A stretch of DNA of 16,136 nt, taken from NCBI RefSeq assembly GCF_946479975.1, contig NZ_CAMLIX010000113.1, positions 1-16,136 on the forward strand, given 5' to 3'. The notes under the pieces were generated by a model. That model was not told the DNA's origin. It did not search any database and saw only the letters and a program-made list of their open reading frames with translations. The stretch comes from an uncultured Flavobacterium sp. (lineage in GTDB: Bacteria; Bacteroidota; Bacteroidia; Flavobacteriales; Flavobacteriaceae). Both the position numbers and the translations under genes were made by a program. Positions 6,570 to 13,982 of this stretch are shown here, piece after piece; position 1 is the first letter of the stretch; each line of letters opens with the position of its first letter.

Positions 6570-6585
6570 AACCTTGGGCTATGTT
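6493..6585. repeat. REP-like hairpin next to the transposase remnant
   Basis: The arms at 6493-6517 (AACATAGCCCACGGTTTCAA, then CCGTG) and 6561-6585 are inverted copies matching at 24 of 25 positions. The loop contains two more palindromes, GTGTACAC (6517-6524) and TTGTTACGTAACAA (6539-6552), so the unit can fold as a branched hairpin. Its position right after a REP-type transposase fragment suggests it is that family's cognate repeat. Confidence 0.78.
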
Positions 6586-6624
6586 TTAAAAATTAAACTG
6601 CTAAGGATAATTTTAAAGTATAGA

Positions 6625-6671
6625 CTATGATATAAATCATAGGAACGTAATCTATCCCCACATTATTTTTG
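6625..6671 (+). promoter_or_regulatory. trhP promoter -7 element with upstream inverted repeat
   Basis: TATTTTTG followed by CA (6664-6671) matches TAnnTTTG and lies 56 bp before the ATG at 6728. No TTG -33 box is visible at the right distance. About 21 bp upstream is a perfect inverted repeat, CTATGAT-ATAA-ATCATAG (6625-6642), overlapping the expected -33 region. It could be an operator that replaces a good -33 box. The protein that might bind it is unknown. Confidence 0.45.
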
Positions 6672-6727
6672 CAAATTGTTAGAAGAGTAGATTCGGATAA
6701 CATATCATTGGAATAATAAAATCAAAA

Positions 6728-7969
6728 ATGACTATTACAAACAAAATCGAACTCATGGCTCCCGCGGGAAGCTTTGAATCGCTTCAGGCTGCCTTAGATA
6801 ATGGCTGTGATTCAGTATATTTTGGTGTTGAACAGCTCAACATGCGCGCAAGATCAACGGTTAATTTCACTATCGAAGATTTAAAAGAAATCGCCAATCG
6901 TTGCGAAGCTAAAAATGTTCGAAGCTATTTGACTTTAAACACTATTATTTACGATCATGATTTATCTGTCGTAAAAACATTATTGAATAAAGCTAAAGAA
7001 GCGAATATTACCGCTGTAATTGCTTCTGATCAAGCTGTAATTGCTATGGCAAGATCAATAGGAATTGAAGTTCATATTTCGACCCAATTGAATGTGACCA
7101 ATATCGAAACCATTAAATTCTACAGTTTATTTTCTGATACGATGGTTTTGAGCCGTGAATTGAGTTTACGTCAAGTAAAGAAAATCACGGAACAAATTGA
7201 AAAAGAACAGATCAAAGGGCCAAACGGAAATTTAGTGGAAATCGAAATTTTTGGACACGGCGCTTTGTGTATGGCGGTTTCAGGAAAATGTTATTTGAGT
7301 TTACATTCGCATAATTCATCTGCGAATCGCGGAGCCTGCAAACAAAACTGCCGAAAAAAATATACCGTTATTGATCAGGAAACCGGTTTCGAAATCGAAT
7401 TGGATAACGAATACATGATGTCGCCAAAAGATTTATGCACATTGGATTTCTTAGATCAAGTAATCGACTCCGGAATTCAAGTCTTAAAAATCGAAGGTCG
7501 CGGACGTGCGCCAGAATATGTAGCAACAGTCATTAAGACGTATCGTGAAGCAATTGATGCCTACTACGATGGTACTTTTTCAAAAGAGAAAACTGCAATT
7601 TGGATGGAAGCGTTAAATACCGTGTACAATCGTGGTTTTTGGTCAGGCTATTATCTAGGTCAGGAATTAGGAGAATGGAGTGATATTCCGGGATCTGCAG
7701 CGACTCAGAAAAAGGTGTATGTGGGGAAAGGAACACATTATTTCCCAAAAGCAGAAGTTGGACAATTCAAAATAGAGGCTTACGATATTAAAGTTGGAGA
7801 TAAAATTTTGGTTACAGGACCAAGTACAGGCGCTCAGGAAATGATTATCGACGAAATGTTTGTGAATGATCTTGCGGCAGAAAAAGCGACAAAAGGAGAC
7901 GATTGTACTTTAAAATTGCCATTCAGAATCAGAATGTCTGACAAATTATATAAAATTGTTGAAGCGTAA
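6728..7969 (+). CDS. trhP: tRNA uridine(34) hydroxylase TrhP (peptidase U32 family)
   Basis: The protein has 413 residues. It opens with IELMAPAGSFESL and GCDSVYFGVEQLNMRAR, standard for U32 TIM barrels. It carries the U32 signature EIFGHGALCMAVSGKCYLS (173-191), followed by RGACKQNC. Cys181, Cys188, Cys204 and Cys208 are the conserved set linked to an iron-sulfur cluster. Despite the 'peptidase' name, relatives in E. coli (YegQ) and B. subtilis (YrrN/YrrO) make 5-hydroxyuridine at tRNA position 34 using prephenate, without O2. I favour TrhP over RlhA because of length, the neighbouring trhO and the compact C-terminal domain. That domain (328-413) has VGDKIL, TGxQE and PFRIRxSDKxYKIV shared with TrhO. 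The stop codon overlaps the ferredoxin start by one base. Confidence 0.88.
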   Translation: MTITNKIELMAPAGSFESLQAALDNGCDSVYFGVEQLNMRARSTVNFTIEDLKEIANRCEAKNVRSYLTLNTIIYDHDLSVVKTLLNKAKEANITAVIASDQAVIAMARSIGIEVHISTQLNVTNIETIKFYSLFSDTMVLSRELSLRQVKKITEQIEKEQIKGPNGNLVEIEIFGHGALCMAVSGKCYLSLHSHNSSANRGACKQNCRKKYTVIDQETGFEIELDNEYMMSPKDLCTLDFLDQVIDSGIQVLKIEGRGRAPEYVATVIKTYREAIDAYYDGTFSKEKTAIWMEALNTVYNRGFWSGYYLGQELGEWSDIPGSAATQKKVYVGKGTHYFPKAEVGQFKIEAYDIKVGDKILVTGPSTGAQEMIIDEMFVNDLAAEKATKGDDCTLKLPFRIRMSDKLYKIVEA

Positions 7970-8199
7970 TGGTAATTGTTACTTTACAAAGAGACAAATG
8001 CATCGGCTGTAATTACTGCGTTGAGATGGATCCGGTTCATTTTCAAATGTCCAAAAAAGACGGAAAATCGGTATTGCTTCATTCACAGCATGCAAAAGGA
8101 TTTTTTACTCTAAAATCGCCAAATCATACCATTGTAGAAAGTTGCGAATTGGCAGCAAAGGCGTGTCCAGTGAAGATTATTACGGTTAAGGAAACTTAG
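7969..8199 (+). CDS. Small ferredoxin (single [4Fe-4S] or [3Fe-4S] cluster)
   Basis: The protein has 76 residues. DKCIGCNYCVEMDP gives Cys11, Cys14 and Cys17 in CxxCxxC spacing. Cys66 in AKACPVKII is the fourth ligand, followed by the usual proline. Cys59 is an additional cysteine, seen in other single-cluster ferredoxins of this type. The ATG overlaps the TAA of trhP (shared base 7969), so the two are almost certainly one transcript with coupled translation. Because TrhP-family enzymes depend on an iron-sulfur cluster, the ferredoxin may donate electrons to TrhP or help keep its cluster intact; this is inference from context. A strong terminator follows at 8222. Confidence 0.9.
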   Translation: MVIVTLQRDKCIGCNYCVEMDPVHFQMSKKDGKSVLLHSQHAKGFFTLKSPNHTIVESCELAAKACPVKIITVKET

Positions 8200-8221
8200 C
8201 AAACGTATTGCTATAAAAGGA

Positions 8222-8257
8222 AAAACCCTATTTTGTATTATTACAGAATAGGGTTTT
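8222..8257. terminator. Bidirectional rho-independent terminator
   Basis: AAAACCCTATTTTGTA (8222-8237), loop TTAT, and TACAGAATAGGGTTTT (8242-8257) form a 16-bp stem with one G-T-type mismatch and A/T-rich flanks on both sides. It serves the ferredoxin (+ strand, stop at 8199) and the convergent gene on the - strand (stop at 8262). Confidence 0.9.
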
Positions 8258-8261
8258 CATT

Positions 8262-9014
8262 TTATTCGTCAGATAAATCAAGTTCATCAAAGTCTTTAAT
8301 TTCAGATAATTTAATCAATTTTGTTCTAGCGATTTTGGATTCTGTTTTCTCAAAAATTTCTTCACCATCATAAGTGTTTTCATTTATATTTTGGTTTACG
8401 ATCTTTTTTCGGGTCAAGAAATTAATGCTGGTTTCTGTGAGTACAACAGGACCGTGATGACTGCTTGCATCGTATCCAATTAATTCTAAATTATTGTTTT
8501 GAGGTCTAAAAGTGTAAGACCAATAGCCATATCTTCCGTGTGCGTAATTGACAAACAGTTTTCCGTCTTTTATTTCAAAATCAAGTTCTGGAGCATAATA
8601 AACGCCGCCCTCTTCATTTTCAGATGAAAAACAATTTTCATTTTTTAGAAGCAATTCATAACCATTGTTTTTGTTTAAAAGAACAATAATTCCCCTGCGA
8701 TTGCGATCTAATTGACCTCGACTTTCATGCGTAATTATTTTACTTTTATCTGTGCCTTTTATGATTAATACGCAGTCTTTTAATCCGTCTTTGTTTAGAT
8801 CGCCGTAAATTGTGCCAAAAGGAACATAATTTTTTGGAATAAAATCGGCGGGATCTTTTTTGAATTCGGTAGTAGATTCTTCAACTTCAGGAACAGCTTT
8901 AAGTTCTACAACTTCAGAGTTCGATTCATTATTAACTGTTTTGGAGTCTTTACAGCTTATGATTACAGTCAGCATTAGTGTTGTTAAAACAATTGGAAAG
9001 TGTTTTTGTATCAT
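8262..9014 (-). CDS. Predicted lipoprotein with an EF-hand-like DxNxDGxxD loop
   Basis: I start at the ATG 9014, which gives a compact lipoprotein signal (MIQKHFPIVLTTLMLTVIIS, then Cys21). An in-frame ATG at 9047 would add 11 residues; a weak -7-like TAGTTTAT at 9057-9050 would place transcription start inside that extension, slightly favouring 9014. The mature protein (about 230 residues) has a low-complexity Glu/Ser linker. Then comes YGDLNKDGLKDCVLIIKG, a calcium-binding-type loop found in FG-GAP/VCBS-like beta-propeller blades, and a beta-rich body with many Tyr/Gly (GRYGYWSYTF). I do not recognise the family; homologous hypothetical proteins are to be expected in Bacteroidota. It would be lipid-anchored in the envelope. 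The role is unknown. Confidence 0.75.
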   Translation of the reverse strand: MIQKHFPIVLTTLMLTVIISCKDSKTVNNESNSEVVELKAVPEVEESTTEFKKDPADFIPKNYVPFGTIYGDLNKDGLKDCVLIIKGTDKSKIITHESRGQLDRNRRGIIVLLNKNNGYELLLKNENCFSSENEEGGVYYAPELDFEIKDGKLFVNYAHGRYGYWSYTFRPQNNNLELIGYDASSHHGPVVLTETSINFLTRKKIVNQNINENTYDGEEIFEKTESKIARTKLIKLSEIKDFDELDLSDE

Positions 9015-9070
9015 AATTACAGAATTGTTAATCGATTTTTCGTTCATTAATAAACTAATTTACGAAAAAT

Positions 9071-9099
9071 AAAAATCGGGCAGAGAATGCCCGATTTTT
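9071..9099 (-). terminator. Rho-independent terminator after the 179-residue lipoprotein gene
   Basis: AAAAATCGGGCA (9071-9082), loop GAGAA, and TGCCCGATTTTT (9088-9099) form a perfect 12-bp stem. Read on the - strand, it ends in a T-rich tract after the gene whose stop is at 9128. It separates that gene from the lipoprotein gene at 8262-9014, which therefore needs its own promoter. Confidence 0.88.
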
Positions 9100-9127
9100 T
9101 ATGATGAAATTTAATTTTCTTAAAATC

Positions 9128-9667
9128 TTAGATCCCAAATTTGGCATCAATGTTATGTTTTTCTGCGTATGCCTTTCCAGCAGTCATCAATTTGGTAAAC
9201 TTGGCATCAACTTCGGTTTGCGTTGAAGCATCAAAATCGGCTATTGCTTTTTCGATTTGTTCTGGCGAAGCTTTTTCATCTTTCATTTTAGCAATTGGTA
9301 AATAACCTTCTTTCATTTTAGCAATTACATAAGAAAATAAGTCTTTTGAAGCCTGAAGCATTTCTTTATTGTCATCATCTTCAGTTATTTCACTAATTTT
9401 TTTCAATTGAATTTCTAAATTTGAAATATCATATTTAAAAGCATCTTGATAAGTAGAAGGAATCATCTTTTTTTGACTTTCATCATAAACTTGAGCTTCA
9501 GATTGTAATTTAGTGCTGATTTCCTTACTGCCAAATCGGGATAATAAATTCGAATTTAAAACAGCGAGATCAAAAGTTTTTTCTGGCGAAACGTTAGAAC
9601 ATGACGTAACTAGACTTCCTGCGATTACTACTAAAAATAAGATTGTGGTATTTAATGCTTTTTTCAT
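9128..9667 (-). CDS. Small predicted lipoprotein, helical, unknown function
   Basis: The protein has 179 residues. MKKALNTTILFLVVIAGSLV followed by TSC gives a lipoprotein signal with the lipidated Cys at residue 23. The rest is predicted to be almost wholly alpha-helical and charged, with a helical hairpin look (QLKKISEITEDDDNKEMLQA, then YLPIAKMKDEKASPEQIEKA). It lacks recognisable catalytic motifs. I cannot assign a family with confidence; DUF3053/DUF3829-type envelope lipoproteins have a similar shape, but I did not verify that. It is last in a run of four - strand genes and has a strong terminator behind it. A possible -7 element (TAATTTTG, 9786-9779) lies 112 bp upstream, so it may also be transcribed alone. 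Confidence 0.8.
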   Translation of the reverse strand: MKKALNTTILFLVVIAGSLVTSCSNVSPEKTFDLAVLNSNLLSRFGSKEISTKLQSEAQVYDESQKKMIPSTYQDAFKYDISNLEIQLKKISEITEDDDNKEMLQASKDLFSYVIAKMKEGYLPIAKMKDEKASPEQIEKAIADFDASTQTEVDAKFTKLMTAGKAYAEKHNIDAKFGI

Positions 9668-9783
9668 TTTTTTATGTTTATTGTTCTTTTAATATTTTAA
9701 TTTTCACTTTAAATTTTACGTAAGAAATTATTCTTTTTAGGATAATCTCAATTTTGAGATTTGAAATTTAATCATGTTCAAAA

Positions 9784-11061
9784 TTAGATTTTGTTTATAG
9801 TTGCTGGTTTTTGTCTTGTTGCGGAAGTAAATTCATACCGTCCATTTTTATCTTCTAAAATAAATGTTCCTATAAAAGGATTTACATCAGATTCCCATTC
9901 TAGTACCTTAAAAGTGGCTCCATCTAAAGGAACCTTGGTTTCGTAATGAAAGATATTAATATTATCTCTTATAAAACCGTGCTTATCAATACTGCATTCC
10001 GATGTGTTAATGGGGATTATTTCACCACGGAAAAACACATGCTCTTTATCTTTTCCAAATCCAAAATTAAGATCTTTAAATGTTTTAGGGTCTGCAGATA
10101 TAGCTTTTAAATCGTAATAAATATGGTTTTTATCTTTACAGTATGAATGCTCATATTTATTGCCAATGTATGTAAATGTGGCGCCATCAATACCAGTTAC
10201 GGGAATAAAAACGCGAAAAATATCATAAAACCATTTATCTGTTTGTTGGTAAAGATGGTTTTTGTCAGCATACAGATCTTCTGTTATCAAACGGAAAGTA
10301 TAAGGATCTGCTCCAAATAATTCGTATTCTACCATTCTTCTATCTGGTTCCTCAGAATAATGTTTGGAGTTGTAATAGCCTCTTCGAAATACCTTACCGT
10401 CATAACTGCAAAAGCCACTAAAGGGATCTGCCAGTTCAAAAGGTTGTTCCTTTGTGGCTGCTTTAATCTTTTGTGGTTTTAATTGCTCTTCTATATACGC
10501 GACATATTTTTTGTAGGCCGTTATAATGGGTTTATAAAAATAGTTTCTCTTTCTGATCGCTTTTTCTGGCTCAGGAAAACTTTCTAATTTTTTATCATAA
10601 AAGCTCCAGAAAGTATCTTGATAATCTTCAATTACCTCTTTTGATATGGTTTTAGAGCTTTCTAAGGAATTTGACTCTAAGTTATATTGCTTATAAAGAT
10701 CACCACTTGTGGGTGACATTAACAGAACAGTATTTTTTTCTGTAAATAATCCCATATGTTTTATTATCGAAAGCAAAGCATTCAGGTAAGCAGTATAATC
10801 GTAGTTTAATATAAATGCGAAAAATAAAGTTGTCTGACTTTCATCGTAGTGAAACAAAAATATATTGTTACTGTCATTGCTCTCATACAAAAGTTTAGCA
10901 AAAAAATGACTTACTTTTTCATTCTTAATAGTTTCATATTCCTGAAAATCTTCTGTAAATCCCGTAAGATTTTCTTTTTCGGGCTGTTTACTGTTTAAAA
11001 ATCGCTGAAGTGCCTGCTGTTCTATTTTTACTTTTAGTATAATTCCTACTGGATCTGCCAT
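9784..11061 (-). CDS. DKNYY-repeat protein with an unrecognised N-terminal half
   Basis: The protein has 425 residues and no signal peptide or membrane segment, so it is probably cytoplasmic. Residues from about 215 on carry DKNYY-family units. These are short beta-repeats with DKNHLYQQ (266-273), CKDKNHIYYDLKAISADPKTFK (308-329) and GKDKEHVFFRG (336-346), interleaved with GADPYTFRLI (250-259) and DGATFTYIG (292-300). DKNYY domains are found in many bacterial proteins of unknown role. Residues 1-210 show mixed alpha/beta secondary structure with an aromatic stretch (FLFHYDESQTTLFFAFILNY); I do not recognise this part. The start at 11061 (MADPVGIILK) fits the flank. Upstream is the ankyrin-SHOCT gene, 108 bp away, and downstream a lipoprotein gene, 116 bp away. 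Confidence 0.85.
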   Translation of the reverse strand: MADPVGIILKVKIEQQALQRFLNSKQPEKENLTGFTEDFQEYETIKNEKVSHFFAKLLYESNDSNNIFLFHYDESQTTLFFAFILNYDYTAYLNALLSIIKHMGLFTEKNTVLLMSPTSGDLYKQYNLESNSLESSKTISKEVIEDYQDTFWSFYDKKLESFPEPEKAIRKRNYFYKPIITAYKKYVAYIEEQLKPQKIKAATKEQPFELADPFSGFCSYDGKVFRRGYYNSKHYSEEPDRRMVEYELFGADPYTFRLITEDLYADKNHLYQQTDKWFYDIFRVFIPVTGIDGATFTYIGNKYEHSYCKDKNHIYYDLKAISADPKTFKDLNFGFGKDKEHVFFRGEIIPINTSECSIDKHGFIRDNINIFHYETKVPLDGATFKVLEWESDVNPFIGTFILEDKNGRYEFTSATRQKPATINKI

Positions 11062-11169
11062 TTTTTATTTTTTACATATGAACTTTATTCCTGATTACTA
11101 TTTTTTTAAAGTATAAGCTTATTTAGCTATAAGTCCCTAAGAAGTATTTCGATGGTATCTCTCGGAATT

Positions 11170-12522
11170 TTACCCTTTCAAAATTTTACTTTTCTCCGCT
11201 TCAAATTCTTCCGAAGTTAGAATTCTAGCATCTAAAAGTTCTTTTAAATCTAGTAATGCTTTTTTCTTGGCTTCCATCGAATTTCCAGCATCTGCTTTTG
11301 GTGCTTCGGTTTGTTGTGGAGTGTTTATAGGATTTACAACAGTTCCAGAAGGAGCAAATTTCATAATCAATTCTGTGATTTCATTGAAACCTTTTACATT
11401 CGAATAATCAATTGCTTTTTGCTCTTTTATGTTTACAATTGTGGCGTCGGCCTTGTTTTCTAATAAATATTTTACGACATCTTTTTTTCCATTGGCTGCG
11501 CTGTAATGCAAAGGCGTGTTTCCAGATTCATCTTGAATATTGATATCTGCTCCAGCTTCTATCAGCAGTTTTACCATGCTTAAATTGCCTTTTTTGGTAG
11601 CAACATGCAAAAGACTTTCTCCACCGTAGGTATAAGAACTGTTTAGTGTAAAACTAGATTCGTTTGAGATGTTTGTTGCGCTTACAATCCAATCCAAATA
11701 ATCGTTCATAGAAGAAGTATCTTGAGCGACAGGTTTACTGTAATTAACATCAACGCCGTTTTCTAAAAACAAAGACACAATTTCCTTTTGATTATTCGCG
11801 CAAGCGTACCAAATAGGAGAATATCCATTGTTGTTTGAAGTAAATACATTTGCGCCTCTTTCGACCAATAATTTGGCAAGCATTCTATTGGTTTCGTAAC
11901 AAGCAATTAAAAGAGCATTTTCGCCCGTATGATTTACTTGGTTAATGTCTGCTCCGTTATCTAAAAGCAAAGTCACCATTGGAATCGATTTGGTGTAACA
12001 AGCGTATAATAAAGGCGTATTTCCTTGTTTGTCGGTCACATTAATATCAGCGCCTTTATCTAAAAGCAACTGAATAATTTCTCGATTTAATTTTGCAGAA
12101 GCCAATAATAAAGGAGTTTCTCCATTGTTATTCAGTAAATTAACTTCAATTCCCGCTTCAAGCAACTTTGTTGCAATTTCGATTTGAGCCGTTTGAACCA
12201 CTAAATGTAAAAGACTATTTCCGTATTTATCATTTTTGGTAATTTCTGCACCTTGTTCTAAAAGATACAGCGCAGTTTGCTTTTGTTTTTGAAGACAGGC
12301 AAAATACAAAGGTGTTTCTCCTTGGTGATCTTCATAATTGATTTCGGCACCATCTTCAGTTAGGATTTTCACAATATCCAGATATCCTCTGTGTGCGGCA
12401 TAATGAAGAGCAGTTCTTCCTAATTCATCAGTATATTTTACGTCTACTTCTTTGTTTTGAAGAAGCAATTCGGCTATTTTTCTGTTACCGTTTTCACAGG
12501 CAACTATAAATGACATTGACAT
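11170..12522 (-). CDS. Ankyrin-repeat protein with a C-terminal SHOCT domain
   Basis: The protein has 450 residues and no signal peptide. About eleven ankyrin repeats fill residues 3-385. Consensus examples are GRTALHYAAHRGYLDIVKIL, GETPLLLASAKLNREIIQLL and GNTPLHYSAANGKKDVVKYL, most ending in GADIN. Between repeats 8 and 9 is an insertion of about 35 Ser/Asn-rich residues, which may be a loop or a decayed repeat. After a Pro/Ala-rich linker, the last 32 residues (KKALLDLKELLDARILTSEE, then FEAEKSKILKG) are a SHOCT domain, a short helical tail often found on oligomerising or membrane-associated bacterial proteins. Ankyrin stacks bind protein partners, so this may be a scaffold. It starts 18 bp after the stop of the second ankyrin gene, so the two are an operon. 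Confidence 0.92.
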   Translation of the reverse strand: MSMSFIVACENGNRKIAELLLQNKEVDVKYTDELGRTALHYAAHRGYLDIVKILTEDGAEINYEDHQGETPLYFACLQKQKQTALYLLEQGAEITKNDKYGNSLLHLVVQTAQIEIATKLLEAGIEVNLLNNNGETPLLLASAKLNREIIQLLLDKGADINVTDKQGNTPLLYACYTKSIPMVTLLLDNGADINQVNHTGENALLIACYETNRMLAKLLVERGANVFTSNNNGYSPIWYACANNQKEIVSLFLENGVDVNYSKPVAQDTSSMNDYLDWIVSATNISNESSFTLNSSYTYGGESLLHVATKKGNLSMVKLLIEAGADINIQDESGNTPLHYSAANGKKDVVKYLLENKADATIVNIKEQKAIDYSNVKGFNEITELIMKFAPSGTVVNPINTPQQTEAPKADAGNSMEAKKKALLDLKELLDARILTSEEFEAEKSKILKG

Positions 12523-12540
12523 GTTTTACGTTTTTTAAAT

Positions 12541-13722
12541 TTATTGTTTCATTAAAAGTTCAACCGTTTTTATTTTCAGGTTGTCATTAGAGGCAAGCAT
12601 TAAAGCAGTTTCGTCTTTATCATTTGTAATCGAAATATCGGCGCCTTGATCAAGTAATAGTTTTACTTTTCGATAAGTTTCTTTGGCCATTTCAGGGTCA
12701 TAATTAACGTTGTACGCGCAGACTTTATGCAAAATGGTATTTCCTTGATTGTCTTGTTCATTGACATCTAAAGAAGCATTCTCCAAAACCGTATTCAAAA
12801 TATCCGCTTTCTTTTCTACAATAAAATCAATTCCTGATTTTGGCTGTCCGTAATGTTGTGCGCAGAAATTAACGTCGGCGCCATCAGACAATAATCTTTC
12901 TAAAAACTTTATATCACTTGCAGAACCTGAAGTTGAACTAATAAAAGTAGTAAATAAAGTTCGTCCGTCTTTATTGATAATATTAAAATCAGGTGAAGAA
13001 ATCGATGCCAAAGCGTCGTACATATCATAAGAAAACTGTTCTGCAACAGCATAATAAAAAGCCGTGTTGTTCAAGTTGTCTGTTTCATTTGGATCGGCAC
13101 CATTTTCAAGTAGAAACGGGATCAACTCTTTTTTGTTTCTTTTAACGGCTCCTAAAAGTGGCGTAGTACCAACAATGTTCTTTTCATTAATATCAACTCC
13201 GTTTTCCAAAAGTATAGAGATATATTCTTTTACTTTTTCCGTATCTAGACCGTGGATGTTTAGTATTTTAAAAATAAAATTCTCTCCGGCATTGTTTTTA
13301 AATTGAGCATTTGCGCCAAAATCGTCAATTAGAACTTTGATTATTTTTGGAGAAATACCTTTTTCAAGCAAATAACCCAACAGGGTTTGATCGCTTATTT
13401 CGTCATTAATATTGTCCATTTTTGACATCAATTCTTTGAAAAAAGAAATAGAATCGTCATCATTTTTTAGATATAATGAAAGTGGGGCAAAGATAGATTT
13501 GTCAAAACTATCCAATTCGTAGATATCAGTTTCAATAAATTTAGCCTTTATTAATTTTTCGATAAAATCAATTTCTTTGGCATCAATAATTTTGGCCACT
13601 ATTTGAGAAAAATTGTTTTTGAGATATTGTTCGTTAAAATTTTCTCCGTTAGAAAGACATTCTCTGGCCTCATCAAATTTTCCCTGAAAAAGGAAATTTT
13701 CAATCTGGTTTTGTGTTTGCAT
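12541..13722 (-). CDS. Ankyrin-repeat protein, divergent
   Basis: I start at the ATG 13722 (MQTQNQIENFLFQGKFDEAR), giving 393 residues. The frame extends to a TTG at 13764, but the extra 14 residues have no support. Residues 1-150 hold degenerate ankyrin-like helical pairs. Better repeats follow: NGVDINEKN, then GTTPLLGAVKRNKKELIPFL, GADPNETD, GADVNFCA, GNTILHKV, GADISITN and DETALMLASN. The last repeat ends at the C-terminus (VELLMKQ) without a SHOCT or other tail. A role in protein binding is general to the fold; the partner is unknown. It is the first gene of the - strand cluster. In the 260 bp upstream (13723-13982) I see only AT-rich sequence and no clear promoter element. Confidence 0.88.
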   Translation of the reverse strand: MQTQNQIENFLFQGKFDEARECLSNGENFNEQYLKNNFSQIVAKIIDAKEIDFIEKLIKAKFIETDIYELDSFDKSIFAPLSLYLKNDDDSISFFKELMSKMDNINDEISDQTLLGYLLEKGISPKIIKVLIDDFGANAQFKNNAGENFIFKILNIHGLDTEKVKEYISILLENGVDINEKNIVGTTPLLGAVKRNKKELIPFLLENGADPNETDNLNNTAFYYAVAEQFSYDMYDALASISSPDFNIINKDGRTLFTTFISSTSGSASDIKFLERLLSDGADVNFCAQHYGQPKSGIDFIVEKKADILNTVLENASLDVNEQDNQGNTILHKVCAYNVNYDPEMAKETYRKVKLLLDQGADISITNDKDETALMLASNDNLKIKTVELLMKQ

Positions 13723-13982
13723 TTGAAATGTATTTAATAAAATGAAAGTTAAGTTTGACTTCAACTTCGTTCGGAAATATTGACTTCACAAACGATGCTG
13801 TAAGATAAAACATAAAAATCGTAAATATATTTCAGGATAAAAAGTAAAAAATGTCATTTTAAACAATAAAACGTATCATTCAGCAATTAATACTTATTAT
13901 GATGGTACTTTCTCAAAAAAAATGTAATCATTTTAAGAAACTATGAAGCGGAGTTTTAATTTTAAAATTTAATCGAGCTTTT

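Larger units (their letters stand above)
6369..6727. other. Intergenic region between trhO and trhP (359 bp)
   Basis: This gap holds, in order, the 5' remnant of a transposase gene (from 6393), a REP-like hairpin (6493-6585), a short inverted repeat (6625-6642) and a -7 promoter element (6664-6671) for trhP. No intact gene is present. Without the mobile-element material the two tRNA-modification genes would be about 150-200 bp apart. Confidence 0.75.

Noticed and set aside
6728..7969. U32 protein as a true collagenase-type protease
   Set aside because: Characterised members of this family are RNA-modifying iron-sulfur enzymes, and the context (trhO, ferredoxin) supports tRNA hydroxylation.
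8860..9072. 70-codon open frame on the + strand opposite the lipoprotein gene
   Set aside because: It is antisense to the signal-peptide and linker region of a better-supported gene and has no recognisable motif.
9745..9760. ATCTCAATTTTGAGAT as a terminator for the DKNYY gene
   Set aside because: The 7-bp stem has a 2-nt loop and no T-tract follows on the - strand. It resembles the CTCAAAA half-sites at 3676-3728, but one AT-rich match is not enough to link them.
13723..13764. TTG start extending the divergent ankyrin protein by 14 residues with a hydrophobic N-terminus
   Set aside because: It could mimic a signal peptide, but a TTG start is unlikely when an ATG follows directly before the conserved part, and the ankyrin protein shows no other sign of export.
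13915..13975. Imperfect AT-rich stem after the PorP/SprF gene as a terminator
   Set aside because: The arms (ACTTTCTCAAAA and AAGAAACT region) pair poorly with bulges, and AT-rich background makes such matches common.
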